From positions 1 through 39,557 of the forward strand of contig JAAAOM010000006.1 in assembly GCA_009908855.1 (NCBI GenBank): a DNA stretch of 39,557 nt. The letters are read 5' to 3'. Both the position numbers and the translations under genes were made by a program. Each line of letters begins with the position of its first letter. The stretch's first letter is position 1. The notes under the pieces were generated by a model. It saw only the letters and a list, made by a program, of their open reading frames with translations. It searched no databases and had not been told where the DNA came from. Below are positions 8,586 to 16,411 of this stretch, piece after piece. The DNA is from Bacteroidota bacterium. Lineage in GTDB: Bacteria; Bacteroidota; Bacteroidia; Bacteroidales; JAAAOM01.

Positions 8586-10220
8586 ATGGCTTTCCTGTTA
8601 TTGTTAATTATTTGTGCTTCCGTTCCGTGTTACTCCCAAACTGTATATGAAGAGGTGACGCATAAGCCCATTTATGAATTTATTGATGAGATGGCCAATG
8701 AGCAGATCATAGATGTGTTTACGGCCGTGAAGCCCTATTCGCGTAAAAACATTGCCCGTTGGCTGCTGGAGATACAACAGGTTGAGAGTACACTTACTCT
8801 TCGTCAGCGGCGCGAACTAGGTTTTTACCTGCAGGAATTTGACCTTGAACAAAACACCCTGGAAAAGCAGTTTGTGAATTTTTATCACCATCGTACCGAC
8901 CGGTATCAGTTTAATTTCAGTCCTTCGTCCATGCGATACCGCGATACTTTATTTCGGTGCTCGGTACGCCCGATTGTCGGACTTCAGTACGGGAATAACC
9001 AATTCGGAACCATTAGTCATTTTTGGTACGGCGTCGAGGGGTTTGCCTATGTTAACAATTTCGCCATGTATGCCAGTCTGCGGGAAAACGATGAAGAACA
9101 TCGCATACTTTCTAACCCCGAATATTTAAATCCCAGGAATGCGGCCATTTATGTTGAGTATGACGACTATACCGAAGCCCGGGGCGGTATTACCTATTCA
9201 TGGAATTGGGGGCATGCAGGACTGGTAAAAGATTATATCCAATGGGGCAATCACTATCACTATCCGTCAATTATTTCCAATAAAGCGCCGTCCTTTACGC
9301 AGCTAAAATATGAACTTCGACCCTGGAAATGGTTAACTTTTCATTATTTTCATGCCTGGTTGGTACCGAATCGGGTCTCAGGGTATATTGACCAGCCAAA
9401 TCAACAAGGGAATATTTCTGCCGGGCAAAATCCATTGCATAAAAAGTTTATGGCAGGCAATATGGTGGGGGTGCAGCTATTTTCACATTCGCGCCTGGCA
9501 ATTGGCAATACCGTGGTTTACACCAGTCATGCACCCGACCCAGGTTATTTATTTCCATTATTTATTTATGGCGCCTACAACAATACGCTTGAAATTTCCG
9601 GTAGAAAGGCCGATGAGCTGCATCAAAATGCACAGCTCTTTATCGATTTTAGTTTTCGCGAAATCCGTAAGTTACATGTCTACGGATCCATCTATTTGGA
9701 TGATTTTCAGATTTCACGTTTTAATGATGACGATGAAAAAAATATTTACAATCTTAATGTGGGCCTGCAACTTTCGAATGTAATACCCAATGTTTTTGTA
9801 ACAATGGAATATTATCGGGCGATGCCATTGGTTTATCAGCATGATATGGCGAGTATTACATTTAATTCGAACGAATACTATATGGGGCATTATTTGCAGG
9901 ATAATTCTGAACAGCTATTCGCACAAATCGCTATTAAACCCTTTACAAACAGTGTGTTCAGAATAGAGTATCTGCATGCGGTGCATGGCCCCGATTATTT
10001 TGATCAGGGTATTTACTCCACTGCCCTGCCTTTTATTAACCAGGCCGAATGGAAACGACGCCAATTTAATGTAAGTTTCCGCTACACTTTATTATATAAT
10101 GTGTCGCTATTTGGTTCATTAACCAACAGGTTGGTGTCAGGCAAGAGAGCAAAGTACACCCTGCCATTTTACCATGGCAATACACAAACGATTTCTGCGG
10201 GTTTTCAGTACGGATTTTAA
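8586..10220 (+). CDS. Wzi-like capsule-assembly outer-membrane protein
   Basis: The 544-residue protein has a signal peptide (about 1-18, ending CYSQ). Next come a segment PIYEFIDEMANEQII and KPYSRKNIARWLLEI, typical of the periplasmic start of Bacteroidota Wzi-like proteins. The rest consists of alternating aromatic beta-strands, ending in FQYGF, as expected of an outer-membrane barrel with a terminal Phe. Wzi-type proteins hold or organise surface polysaccharide. Coupling to the sugar transferase 2 nt upstream supports a polysaccharide role. The family assignment is by pattern only; a generic OM porin is the alternative. Confidence 0.6.
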   Translation: MAFLLLLIICASVPCYSQTVYEEVTHKPIYEFIDEMANEQIIDVFTAVKPYSRKNIARWLLEIQQVESTLTLRQRRELGFYLQEFDLEQNTLEKQFVNFYHHRTDRYQFNFSPSSMRYRDTLFRCSVRPIVGLQYGNNQFGTISHFWYGVEGFAYVNNFAMYASLRENDEEHRILSNPEYLNPRNAAIYVEYDDYTEARGGITYSWNWGHAGLVKDYIQWGNHYHYPSIISNKAPSFTQLKYELRPWKWLTFHYFHAWLVPNRVSGYIDQPNQQGNISAGQNPLHKKFMAGNMVGVQLFSHSRLAIGNTVVYTSHAPDPGYLFPLFIYGAYNNTLEISGRKADELHQNAQLFIDFSFREIRKLHVYGSIYLDDFQISRFNDDDEKNIYNLNVGLQLSNVIPNVFVTMEYYRAMPLVYQHDMASITFNSNEYYMGHYLQDNSEQLFAQIAIKPFTNSVFRIEYLHAVHGPDYFDQGIYSTALPFINQAEWKRRQFNVSFRYTLLYNVSLFGSLTNRLVSGKRAKYTLPFYHGNTQTISAGFQYGF

Positions 10221-10306
10221 TACCCTGCCCATGGCTGTCTATCAGGAATGGCGTATGCAGATGATATGGCGACAAAACAATATGGTACCTCACAGGTGCT
10301 TTGAAA

Positions 10307-10909
10307 TTACATCTCCACATCCTCGGGATTGATAATATTATTCAGTACCGCGTAAATGGTTAATCCGGCAATGGTTTTAATGCCGAGCTTGGCAGTTATA
10401 TTTTTACGATGGGTTATCACAGTGTGCATACTGATGTGCAAATGTTCACTAATTTCCTTATTGGTCATTCCCAGGGCAACCTGTTTTAAAATATCAATTT
10501 CGCGCTGACTCAGACCGGTTGCTTCTATTAAACGGGTAGCCGGCTGGACCGGTTCAAAAATATGAACGATCTGTTTCATGATTTCGTTTTCATTCTTTTG
10601 TGTGTCCAGCACATGGCGAAACAACTTTTCGGTATGATTAATTTGTGATTCCCCCACTTTTATGAAACACAGCGATTCGGATTTGCCGTTATACATATTC
10701 AGGTTGTCTAAATTTTCAGGGGTTATTTTACTTTGATGGATAAAAATGTATTGCGGGGAGTGGTTGGATAAATAATGAATAAGTTGATGAATATCCGGAA
10801 ACTCAGAAAAACCGGCAATGATACCACAATCGGTAATTAGCTTTTTAATAGCAATAGATTCCATGATATTTGGTAAAACCAGTACAATATGCAGTTTATC
10901 CCTGATCAC
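10307..10909 (-). CDS. LuxR/NarL-type regulator with degenerate receiver
   Basis: The 200-residue protein has a C-terminal NarL/LuxR HTH (about 131-190: LSQREIDILKQVALGMTNKEI, here split by its helices, then HTVITHRKNI). The N-terminus has a receiver-like alpha/beta pattern starting LHIVLVLPN. The place expected for the phospho-accepting Asp reads YIFIHQS, so ordinary phosphorylation is unlikely. The start is GTG at 10909, overlapping the hemerythrin gene by 14 nt; a later ATG (10864) would remove the first beta-strand. It is the last gene of the DUF6787-RIC-LuxR operon. A 7-2-7 NarL-like palindrome sits in front of that operon (12025-12040), so autoregulation is plausible. Confidence 0.8.
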   Translation of the reverse strand: MIRDKLHIVLVLPNIMESIAIKKLITDCGIIAGFSEFPDIHQLIHYLSNHSPQYIFIHQSKITPENLDNLNMYNGKSESLCFIKVGESQINHTEKLFRHVLDTQKNENEIMKQIVHIFEPVQPATRLIEATGLSQREIDILKQVALGMTNKEISEHLHISMHTVITHRKNITAKLGIKTIAGLTIYAVLNNIINPEDVEM

Positions 10910-11642
10910 TTTCGTACATTTTAGTTAACTCCTGCTCCATTTGGTCTACTTTAGGAACAAGCACGGTGTCTTCAATTCTTGAATGGTCGTTTAAATCACG
11001 TTCGAGCAAAAACAATTCAATTAAAATGGTATTGCAGAGATTCTTATTTTGAAGCGGTGGAAGGTATTTGATAATAATATTTTTTAAATCGAATAATTTA
11101 TCTTCCACGTTTTCATGCTCATCTTCATAGTCGTTAATCGAGTAATTTTTGATTTTGTCATACAATGGTTTGTCAATGGTATTGTTTTTATAGGCCTTAT
11201 CAATTTCCAATACATAAGGCAATACCATTTCATCTTCCTTTTTAATATGCTCGTTAAGTTCTTGCTTGTAGTCGGTAAAGAATTTTTTAAGCATGCTGAG
11301 GTTGGGTTTGTTTTCCGTCACACAGTTTTGAATCAGTTCTTCAATGTATCCTTCTATTTCAGGAATTTTCTCAAGCATGTAATAGTCGTGGGTATTGCGC
11401 AGGTATTTCACAATTAATTCCAACGAAAAGGCCTTCAGATTTTGCTCAGGGAAATAACTTTTATCATGAAATGAGTTGATTATCTCAAGAAAAAAATCGG
11501 TGTTTACATCGTGGCTCCGACACACCTTTTCAATGGTTTTATCACCAAATCCGAGTGGTATGTTAAATCGTTTTAATATGGTCAACAACATATAATTGAT
11601 ATGTATGACATCGGCCATTTTTATGTCCCTGGTAAACTGCAT
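10896..11642 (-). CDS. RIC-like (ScdA/YtfE family) hemerythrin di-iron protein
   Basis: The 248-residue protein resembles RIC proteins, which protect or repair iron centres under nitrosative or oxidative stress. An N-terminal DUF542-like segment (about 24-57) is followed by a hemerythrin four-helix domain. Candidate iron ligands are H85, H132 with E136, H176, and H220 with E224, spaced as in YtfE. The expected Cys-Cys-Gly-Gly of DUF542 is replaced by GFGD (31-34), so the N-terminal thiol chemistry is absent. It lies 11 nt downstream of the DUF6787-like gene and overlaps the LuxR gene, clearly one operon. An O2 or NO sensing role is an alternative. Confidence 0.8.
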   Translation of the reverse strand: MQFTRDIKMADVIHINYMLLTILKRFNIPLGFGDKTIEKVCRSHDVNTDFFLEIINSFHDKSYFPEQNLKAFSLELIVKYLRNTHDYYMLEKIPEIEGYIEELIQNCVTENKPNLSMLKKFFTDYKQELNEHIKKEDEMVLPYVLEIDKAYKNNTIDKPLYDKIKNYSINDYEDEHENVEDKLFDLKNIIIKYLPPLQNKNLCNTILIELFLLERDLNDHSRIEDTVLVPKVDQMEQELTKMYESDQG

Positions 11643-11653
11643 AACATTACTTT

Positions 11654-11977
11654 TTATTTAATCTTCGAGTATAATAATTTAAAAGGGGTGATTAGCCGGC
11701 CTAATGATTTGTTAACAAAAGGCCTGAAAAAATTCATTTGTCCTAATATCAGCGCATAAATAATAAGGAATATATAATACAGGGGCATGTTGATGCATAT
11801 AAACTGTACTATTTTCAGTCCAAAATCAGGCTTATCAAATAGTTGAACAAAATCTTTAATGGCCAATAATGTAAATCCCGCCATGGAAAACGTTAATAAA
11901 ATAAGCACCAATTGCCTTAATGTAGTAACCTGGTATCTTTTTTTCAACTTTTCGGGGAATCCCTTAATTATGTTCAT
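11654..11977 (-). CDS. DUF6787-like small membrane protein
   Basis: The 107-residue protein has two predicted TM helices (about 22-44 and 60-82) after a basic LKKRYQVT start, and ends with FRPFVNKSLGRLITPF. The order (KKRYQVTTLRQLVLIL, AGFTLLAIKDFV, then PLYYIFLI and LGQMNFF) fits the Bacteroidota DUF6787 family, whose function is unknown. It is the first gene of the operon with the RIC protein and LuxR regulator. A putative promoter and palindrome lie directly upstream (11995-12040). A role in stress or redox adaptation is inferred from context only. Confidence 0.55.
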   Translation of the reverse strand: MNIIKGFPEKLKKRYQVTTLRQLVLILLTFSMAGFTLLAIKDFVQLFDKPDFGLKIVQFICINMPLYYIFLIIYALILGQMNFFRPFVNKSLGRLITPFKLLYSKIK

Positions 11978-11994
11978 AAAATAATATTAGGATG

Positions 11995-12002
11995 CAAAAC
12001 TA
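11995..12002 (-). promoter_or_regulatory. Putative -7 box of the DUF6787-RIC-LuxR operon
   Basis: On the minus strand TAGTTTTG matches the Bacteroidota TAnnTTTG box exactly. It puts transcription start near 11991, about 14 nt before the ATG at 11977. No good TTG lies 19-21 nt upstream, which would fit a promoter that needs an activator. Confidence 0.45.
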
Positions 12003-12024
12003 CTTAATAATAACCAATAAAAAA

Positions 12025-12040
12025 TACCAACATTGTGGTA
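12025..12040. promoter_or_regulatory. NarL-like 7-2-7 palindrome (TACC-N8-GGTA)
   Basis: TACCAACATTGTGGTA has the spacing of NarL/NarP-type sites: two inverted heptamers beginning TACC separated by 2 bp. The symmetry extends by one base each side (12024-12041). Its centre (12032.5) is about -41.5 from the start predicted by the -7 box, a classic activator position. The operon's own NarL-type protein (10307-10909) is the obvious candidate ligand. Binding is an inference. Confidence 0.45.
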
Positions 12041-12062
12041 TATCATTTAAAGAAATATAGGA

Positions 12063-12989
12063 TCAGGAATGTTGGATACTGTCGCGGCTGATACCAACGT
12101 TTTTTTCGGTTTTTTGATCGCCCCTGGGTTCAAGGTGCGTAAAAACTTCAAATACGTCGGGGATGTTATTCTTAATGGCATCTTCAACTTTGTGGGCTTT
12201 CTCATGGGCGTCAAGCAGCGATTGGTTTCCGTCTATTTCAATATCGGCAGCGATCATTAGCTTATAACCAATTTTCCGAACCCGTACCCGGTGCGGATTA
12301 TGAACACCCTCCACCGAGTCAATAATACGGAATATTTTATTGTAAATTTCCACCGAATCATGTCCGTCCATAAGTTCAATGTTCGATTTCATGAAAATAC
12401 TGAATCCTACTTTAATAATCCACAGACTAACAAGCAGGGCAGAAACCGAATCCAGCACCGGCATTTCCAGGACATAAATAAATATTAGACCAACCAGTAC
12501 CGAAAACGATATAATAATATCATTTTGCATATTTTGTCCATTGGCAATTAACATGCTGCTGTTGGTTTTTTTTCCTGCCGAAACATTGAGCCTGGCCAGA
12601 AACAACTTACCGATAATGGAAATGATAATTACATAGAATGCCATTGGCGATGGTATTTCGCGTTCTACACCTTCAATCAGGTTATGGGTGGTATTGATGG
12701 CCAATTGCGCACCGGCAAATAAAATAATAAAGGACAATGCTTTGGTCGCAATGGATTCAGCCTTTGCATATCCATACGGATAGCGCACATTCGGTGGACG
12801 GGATATGATGCGTGCTGTAATTAAGGTAATCACCGAAGTAAGTACATCACTGGCTGAGTCAACCCCATCAGCAATTACGGCCAGACTGCCCGAGATGAAT
12901 CCGATCACGATTTTAAGGGCTGAAAGGAAAGCATTTCCGAGGATGCTGATCCAGGATACCTTTATTAATTGTTGTTCCCTGCTTTGCAT
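12063..12989 (-). CDS. Cation diffusion facilitator (CDF) metal exporter
   Basis: The 308-residue inner-membrane protein has six TM segments and a C-terminal cytoplasmic domain (about 215-290), as in YiiP/MntE-type proton antiporters. TM2 carries D44-x3-D48 (VDSASD). TM5 carries N153-x3-D157 (NMQND), where Zn/Cd exporters have His-x3-Asp; Asn at this place is associated with Mn(II)-type CDFs. The PYGYAKAES loop after TM2 is typical. The gene lies 16 nt downstream of the ICMT-like gene, probably co-transcribed. Substrate prediction (Mn, possibly Fe) rests only on that Asn. Confidence 0.9.
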   Translation of the reverse strand: MQSREQQLIKVSWISILGNAFLSALKIVIGFISGSLAVIADGVDSASDVLTSVITLITARIISRPPNVRYPYGYAKAESIATKALSFIILFAGAQLAINTTHNLIEGVEREIPSPMAFYVIIISIIGKLFLARLNVSAGKKTNSSMLIANGQNMQNDIIISFSVLVGLIFIYVLEMPVLDSVSALLVSLWIIKVGFSIFMKSNIELMDGHDSVEIYNKIFRIIDSVEGVHNPHRVRVRKIGYKLMIAADIEIDGNQSLLDAHEKAHKVEDAIKNNIPDVFEVFTHLEPRGDQKTEKNVGISRDSIQHS

Positions 12990-13005
12990 ATTATCATTCA
13001 GGCCT

Positions 13006-13464
13006 TTACCAAATATAAGGAATGACCCTGTATGTTTTTGTTTTGTAAACGTGATAATCGCTAAAATGATTCATTAAAAGGGATTCTTCATAAATCATTT
13101 TGCCAATCTGGTTGAATACAAATATGGCAAAAACCGCTAAACGAATCCACGTAAAATAATCGATGATTAAAGGCAGGAAAGTAACAAAAAGGGCTGTATA
13201 CATGGGATGTCGGATTATTTTGTAGGGCCCCTTTTGTAAAAGTTTGGCACCATCCTGAACATCCGGATAAACAGAAATTTTATGAGGGATCATGATAACC
13301 ACAGACCAAATTCCGAGAAAAATCCCCAACAATTCTATGATCAGCGTAACAGGTCGATGGGCAAAAAACGGCCCGGTAAGTACAAAGAATACAATGCATG
13401 CCATTTGTATGGCTACAAATAAAATGGATTTCCGGTGAGGAAAAAGTCGTATTGGATGTTTCAT
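13006..13464 (-). CDS. Isoprenylcysteine/phospholipid methyltransferase-like membrane protein
   Basis: The 152-residue protein has four to five hydrophobic helices and the ICMT/PEMT hallmark GPYKIIRHPMYTALF (about 81-95), the SAM-binding RHPxY segment, followed by a late acidic EESLLMNHF. Bacterial members are inner-membrane methyltransferases with mostly unknown acceptors. It is upstream of, and probably co-transcribed with, the CDF exporter (16-nt gap). Bacterial ICMT-like genes often sit beside CDF transporters, though I know of no mechanism linking them. The start ATG is at 13464. Confidence 0.75.
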   Translation of the reverse strand: MKHPIRLFPHRKSILFVAIQMACIVFFVLTGPFFAHRPVTLIIELLGIFLGIWSVVIMIPHKISVYPDVQDGAKLLQKGPYKIIRHPMYTALFVTFLPLIIDYFTWIRLAVFAIFVFNQIGKMIYEESLLMNHFSDYHVYKTKTYRVIPYIW

Positions 13465-13667
13465 AACCTATAGGGATTAAATGTATACAATATATTATAA
13501 ATCATCGAAATGCTGGATGAAAGGGTGAATTTTCGTTCCGATTAAAAGATTGTGTAATTCTAATTGAGTTTTGTCAATTTAGACTCATTTCAAATTACTA
13601 AAAACCAACCACATCCTAGTATCTATATATCTAAAAAACTGTATATTTATAATAAATGTTTTGAGCT

Positions 13668-15254
13668 ATGAACAGAGCGATCGTGGCAGTTATTATTGCC
13701 GTAATTAGTATTTTGGTGCTGGTGAATCTCATGCACTCCGATGAGAAAGTAAACCTGAAACTGGAGCGTTTAAAACAGGAATATGCACTGAAACCGGTTC
13801 CATCTGTTGATCATAACAAACTACCAGCATTGCAGCGAACTTTTAACAGTCCGCAGGAAGTGACAGAAGCCTGCATATCCTGTCATACCGAAAGACATAA
13901 AGAGGTAATGGCCTCCTCGCACTGGAACTGGTCGCGCGTAGCCTATATCGAAGGCCGGGGCATTGAGTACATTGGAAAGGCCAATGTGATTAACAACTAC
14001 TGTATTGGTGCCCGAACCAACGAGCAGGCCTGTGCCAAATGTCATATCGGGTTTGGCATGACCAATGACCATTTCGATTTCACCAATGCCCGGAATGTCG
14101 ACTGCATGGTTTGTCATGACAACAGCGAGGAATATTTAAAAGGATCGGCCATGGCCGGTTATCCTGCTCGATCAGTGAATCTGACAAAAGTTGCACAAAA
14201 TGTAGGAAGTCCTGAAAAGATGAACTGCGGAGCTTGCCATTTTTACAGCGGGGGCGGTAATAATGTGAAACATGGGGACCTGGAAGAAGCCCTGCTGGCC
14301 ACTGAGAGGAATGTGGATGTACACATGGCCGCCAATGGTATGGATATGTCGTGTGTGGCTTGTCACACGGCTGAGAATCACCAAATGCTTGGCAAGTTAT
14401 ATTCGGTTTCTTCAGAAAATGTGGACAGAGCTACTTGTCAACAATGCCATACCAGCACCCCGCATTTCGATGATATGCTTAACCGGCACAATGCCAGGGT
14501 GAGTTGCCAGACTTGTCATATTCCGCATTATGCCAAGGAAAACCCTACAAAAATGGCCTGGAACTGGTCTGATGCCGGTAAGCTCAAAGAAGGGCAGCCT
14601 TATCATGAGGACGATTCCCTGGGAAAACATACCTATCTGTCCATCAAAGGGTCGTTTACCTGGGAGAAGAATGTTGAACCGGATTATGTATGGTTTAACG
14701 GTACGGCCGATCATTATTTGATGGGAGACACCATTTCGCAGGTTCCTGTTAAGATCAATACCTTGCATGGATGGCATGACGATCCGGAGTCCAAAATTAT
14801 TCCGGTAAAAATCCACAAAGGCGATCAGATCTACGACAAAATAAATAAAACCCTTATCCAGCCCAAGCTGTATGCCGAGCAAAAGGGTGACAGCGCTTAT
14901 TGGAAGGATTTTGACTGGAACAAGGCTGCAGCCGCAGGCATGAAACGTGTTGGTCTGCCTTACAGCGGTGAATATGGCTTTGTAGAGACCGAAATGTACT
15001 GGCCCGTGAACCACATGGTGAGCCCGGCCGAGAAGGCCCTTAAATGTGCTGATTGCCACACGCGCGATAATGGCAGACTGGCCCAACTAACCGGATTTTA
15101 TTTGCCGGGCCGCGATTTTAACAAGCCGGTTGATACCATTGGTACCTGGTTGTTGCGCCTGGCTATAGTGCTGATTATCGCGCATACCATTGCGCGCATC
15201 GTAAGTGCTATTCGAAATAAAGGCATGAAATCAGAAGTCATTAACCAGGATTAA
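13668..15254 (+). CDS. Octaheme c-type cytochrome, tetrathionate reductase family (Otr-like)
   Basis: The 528-residue protein has eight CXXCH heme sites: CISCH (about 69), CAKCH (122), CMVCH (146), CGACH (187), CVACH (229), CQQCH (257), CQTCH (279) and CADCH (460). An N-terminal TM/signal helix (about 4-23) and a C-terminal TM helix (about 494-513) suggest membrane anchoring with the hemes in the periplasm. The number of hemes, the long gap between hemes 7 and 8, and the length fit the tetrathionate reductase family octaheme cytochromes. The Shewanella Otr reduces tetrathionate and also nitrite and hydroxylamine in vitro. It is the first gene of a tight operon with cytochrome b and two YeeE/YedE genes, which favours a sulfur substrate. 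Confidence 0.9.
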   Translation: MNRAIVAVIIAVISILVLVNLMHSDEKVNLKLERLKQEYALKPVPSVDHNKLPALQRTFNSPQEVTEACISCHTERHKEVMASSHWNWSRVAYIEGRGIEYIGKANVINNYCIGARTNEQACAKCHIGFGMTNDHFDFTNARNVDCMVCHDNSEEYLKGSAMAGYPARSVNLTKVAQNVGSPEKMNCGACHFYSGGGNNVKHGDLEEALLATERNVDVHMAANGMDMSCVACHTAENHQMLGKLYSVSSENVDRATCQQCHTSTPHFDDMLNRHNARVSCQTCHIPHYAKENPTKMAWNWSDAGKLKEGQPYHEDDSLGKHTYLSIKGSFTWEKNVEPDYVWFNGTADHYLMGDTISQVPVKINTLHGWHDDPESKIIPVKIHKGDQIYDKINKTLIQPKLYAEQKGDSAYWKDFDWNKAAAAGMKRVGLPYSGEYGFVETEMYWPVNHMVSPAEKALKCADCHTRDNGRLAQLTGFYLPGRDFNKPVDTIGTWLLRLAIVLIIAHTIARIVSAIRNKGMKSEVINQD

Positions 15255-15263
15255 TTCATAAAT

Positions 15264-15893
15264 ATGAAACGCGTATATATCTACAAACAATTTGAACGTT
15301 TCTGGCACTGGTCGCAGGCCGCACTCATCATTTTTCTGGCCGTGACCGGATTCGAAGTACACGGCTCCATTCATATCTTTGGTTTTGAAAAAGCCGTACA
15401 TTTTCACCGGATTGCTTCCTATGCACTGTTGGCTTTAATTGCCTTTGCCATATTCTGGCACATCACTACCGGCGAATGGAAACAATATATTCCCACCACC
15501 AAAAAATTAAAGGAGCAAATATTTTATTATACATCCGGGATGTTTAAAGGGAAGCCTCATCCTACGGAGAAAAATCAACTGAGCAAGTTAAACCCGTTGC
15601 AACGCATAATTTATTTAAGTTTTAAGGTTGTGCTCATTCCATTGCTGGTCATTACCGGTTTGTTTTATATGTTCCACAAAACCATTGATGAGAATAATGT
15701 GGTGGTGATCAGCAATATTTCGCTGGAAAGAATTGCCACCTGGCATACACTGGGTGCCTTTTTGCTGGTGGTTTTTATAGTGGTTCACGTGTACATGACT
15801 ACCACCGGCGAAAAACCGACCTCAAACATCAAGGCGATGTTAACAGGTTACGAAGAATTTGAAGAGAAAAACAATAAAAAGGAAGAAGCATGA
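15264..15893 (+). CDS. Di-heme cytochrome b (b561/hydrogenase b-type)
   Basis: The 209-residue inner-membrane protein has four TM helices. Candidate heme His residues are in FERFWHWSQ (helix 1), AVHFHRIASY and FAIFWHITTG (helix 2), and TWHTLGAF and IVVHVYMTTTG (helix 4). This matches quinol-oxidising cytochrome b subunits of periplasmic reductases and hydrogenases. The start is 9 nt after the octaheme cytochrome stop, and its 3' end overlaps the next gene by 4 nt (ATGA), so it is the likely quinol-to-octaheme electron entry point. Confidence 0.85.
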   Translation: MKRVYIYKQFERFWHWSQAALIIFLAVTGFEVHGSIHIFGFEKAVHFHRIASYALLALIAFAIFWHITTGEWKQYIPTTKKLKEQIFYYTSGMFKGKPHPTEKNQLSKLNPLQRIIYLSFKVVLIPLLVITGLFYMFHKTIDENNVVVISNISLERIATWHTLGAFLLVVFIVVHVYMTTTGEKPTSNIKAMLTGYEEFEEKNNKKEEA

Positions 15894-16411
15894 AACAGCC
15901 GAAACCATACATGAATCCCTACCTGGCCGGATTTATACTGGGTCTGGTATTGCTCGCAACAATTTACATTACCGGGCGTGGACTAGGCGCCAGTGGAGCG
16001 GTAAAGAGTGTGGTAGTTGAGGGTGTGAAAGATATTGCGCCCAATCATTACGCCAATACAGCATTTTATCAGGAATACCGGGCTGATCATGGTGATCAAC
16101 CGTTGCGCTCGTGGTTGGTATTTGAGGTATTGGGTGTGCTCATCGGTGCATTTCTGTCCGGTGTATTGTCCGACCGTATTTCGCTGCGGCTGGAAAAAGG
16201 CCCGAGAACTTCCAATACAACACGTATAGTAGCAGCCATTGCTGGTGGTGCCTTGTTTGGATTTGGCTCACAGCTGGGCCGGGGATGCACCAGTGGATCG
16301 GCACTGAGTGGTATGGCGGTGATGTCATTTGGTGGTATACTTACCATGCTGGCCATTTTCGGATCAGCTTATATGTTGGCTTATTTCTTTCGTAAACTTT
16401 GGTTAAAATAA
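15890..16411 (+). CDS. YeeE/YedE family membrane protein, half A (thiosulfate transporter-like)
   Basis: The 173-residue protein has about four TM segments and one YeeE/YedE signature, GFGSQLGRGCTSGSALSG (about 121-138), with the conserved Cys. In TsuA-type thiosulfate transporters two such halves in one chain bind the anion through conserved Cys residues; here the halves are separate genes. The start overlaps the cytochrome b stop by 4 nt, and the stop overlaps the next ATG by 1 nt (TAATG). The two halves probably form one transporter. Other sulfur-compound substrates cannot be excluded. Confidence 0.85.
   Translation: MKQPKPYMNPYLAGFILGLVLLATIYITGRGLGASGAVKSVVVEGVKDIAPNHYANTAFYQEYRADHGDQPLRSWLVFEVLGVLIGAFLSGVLSDRISLRLEKGPRTSNTTRIVAAIAGGALFGFGSQLGRGCTSGSALSGMAVMSFGGILTMLAIFGSAYMLAYFFRKLWLK

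Noticed and set aside
9352-9783. 143-codon plus-strand ORF inside the Wzi-like gene
   Set aside because: Out-of-frame shadow of the barrel protein; no independent start context or family features.
14412-15086. 224-codon minus-strand ORF inside the octaheme cytochrome gene
   Set aside because: It is the antisense shadow of a clearly coding gene with eight heme motifs. Its translation matches no family.
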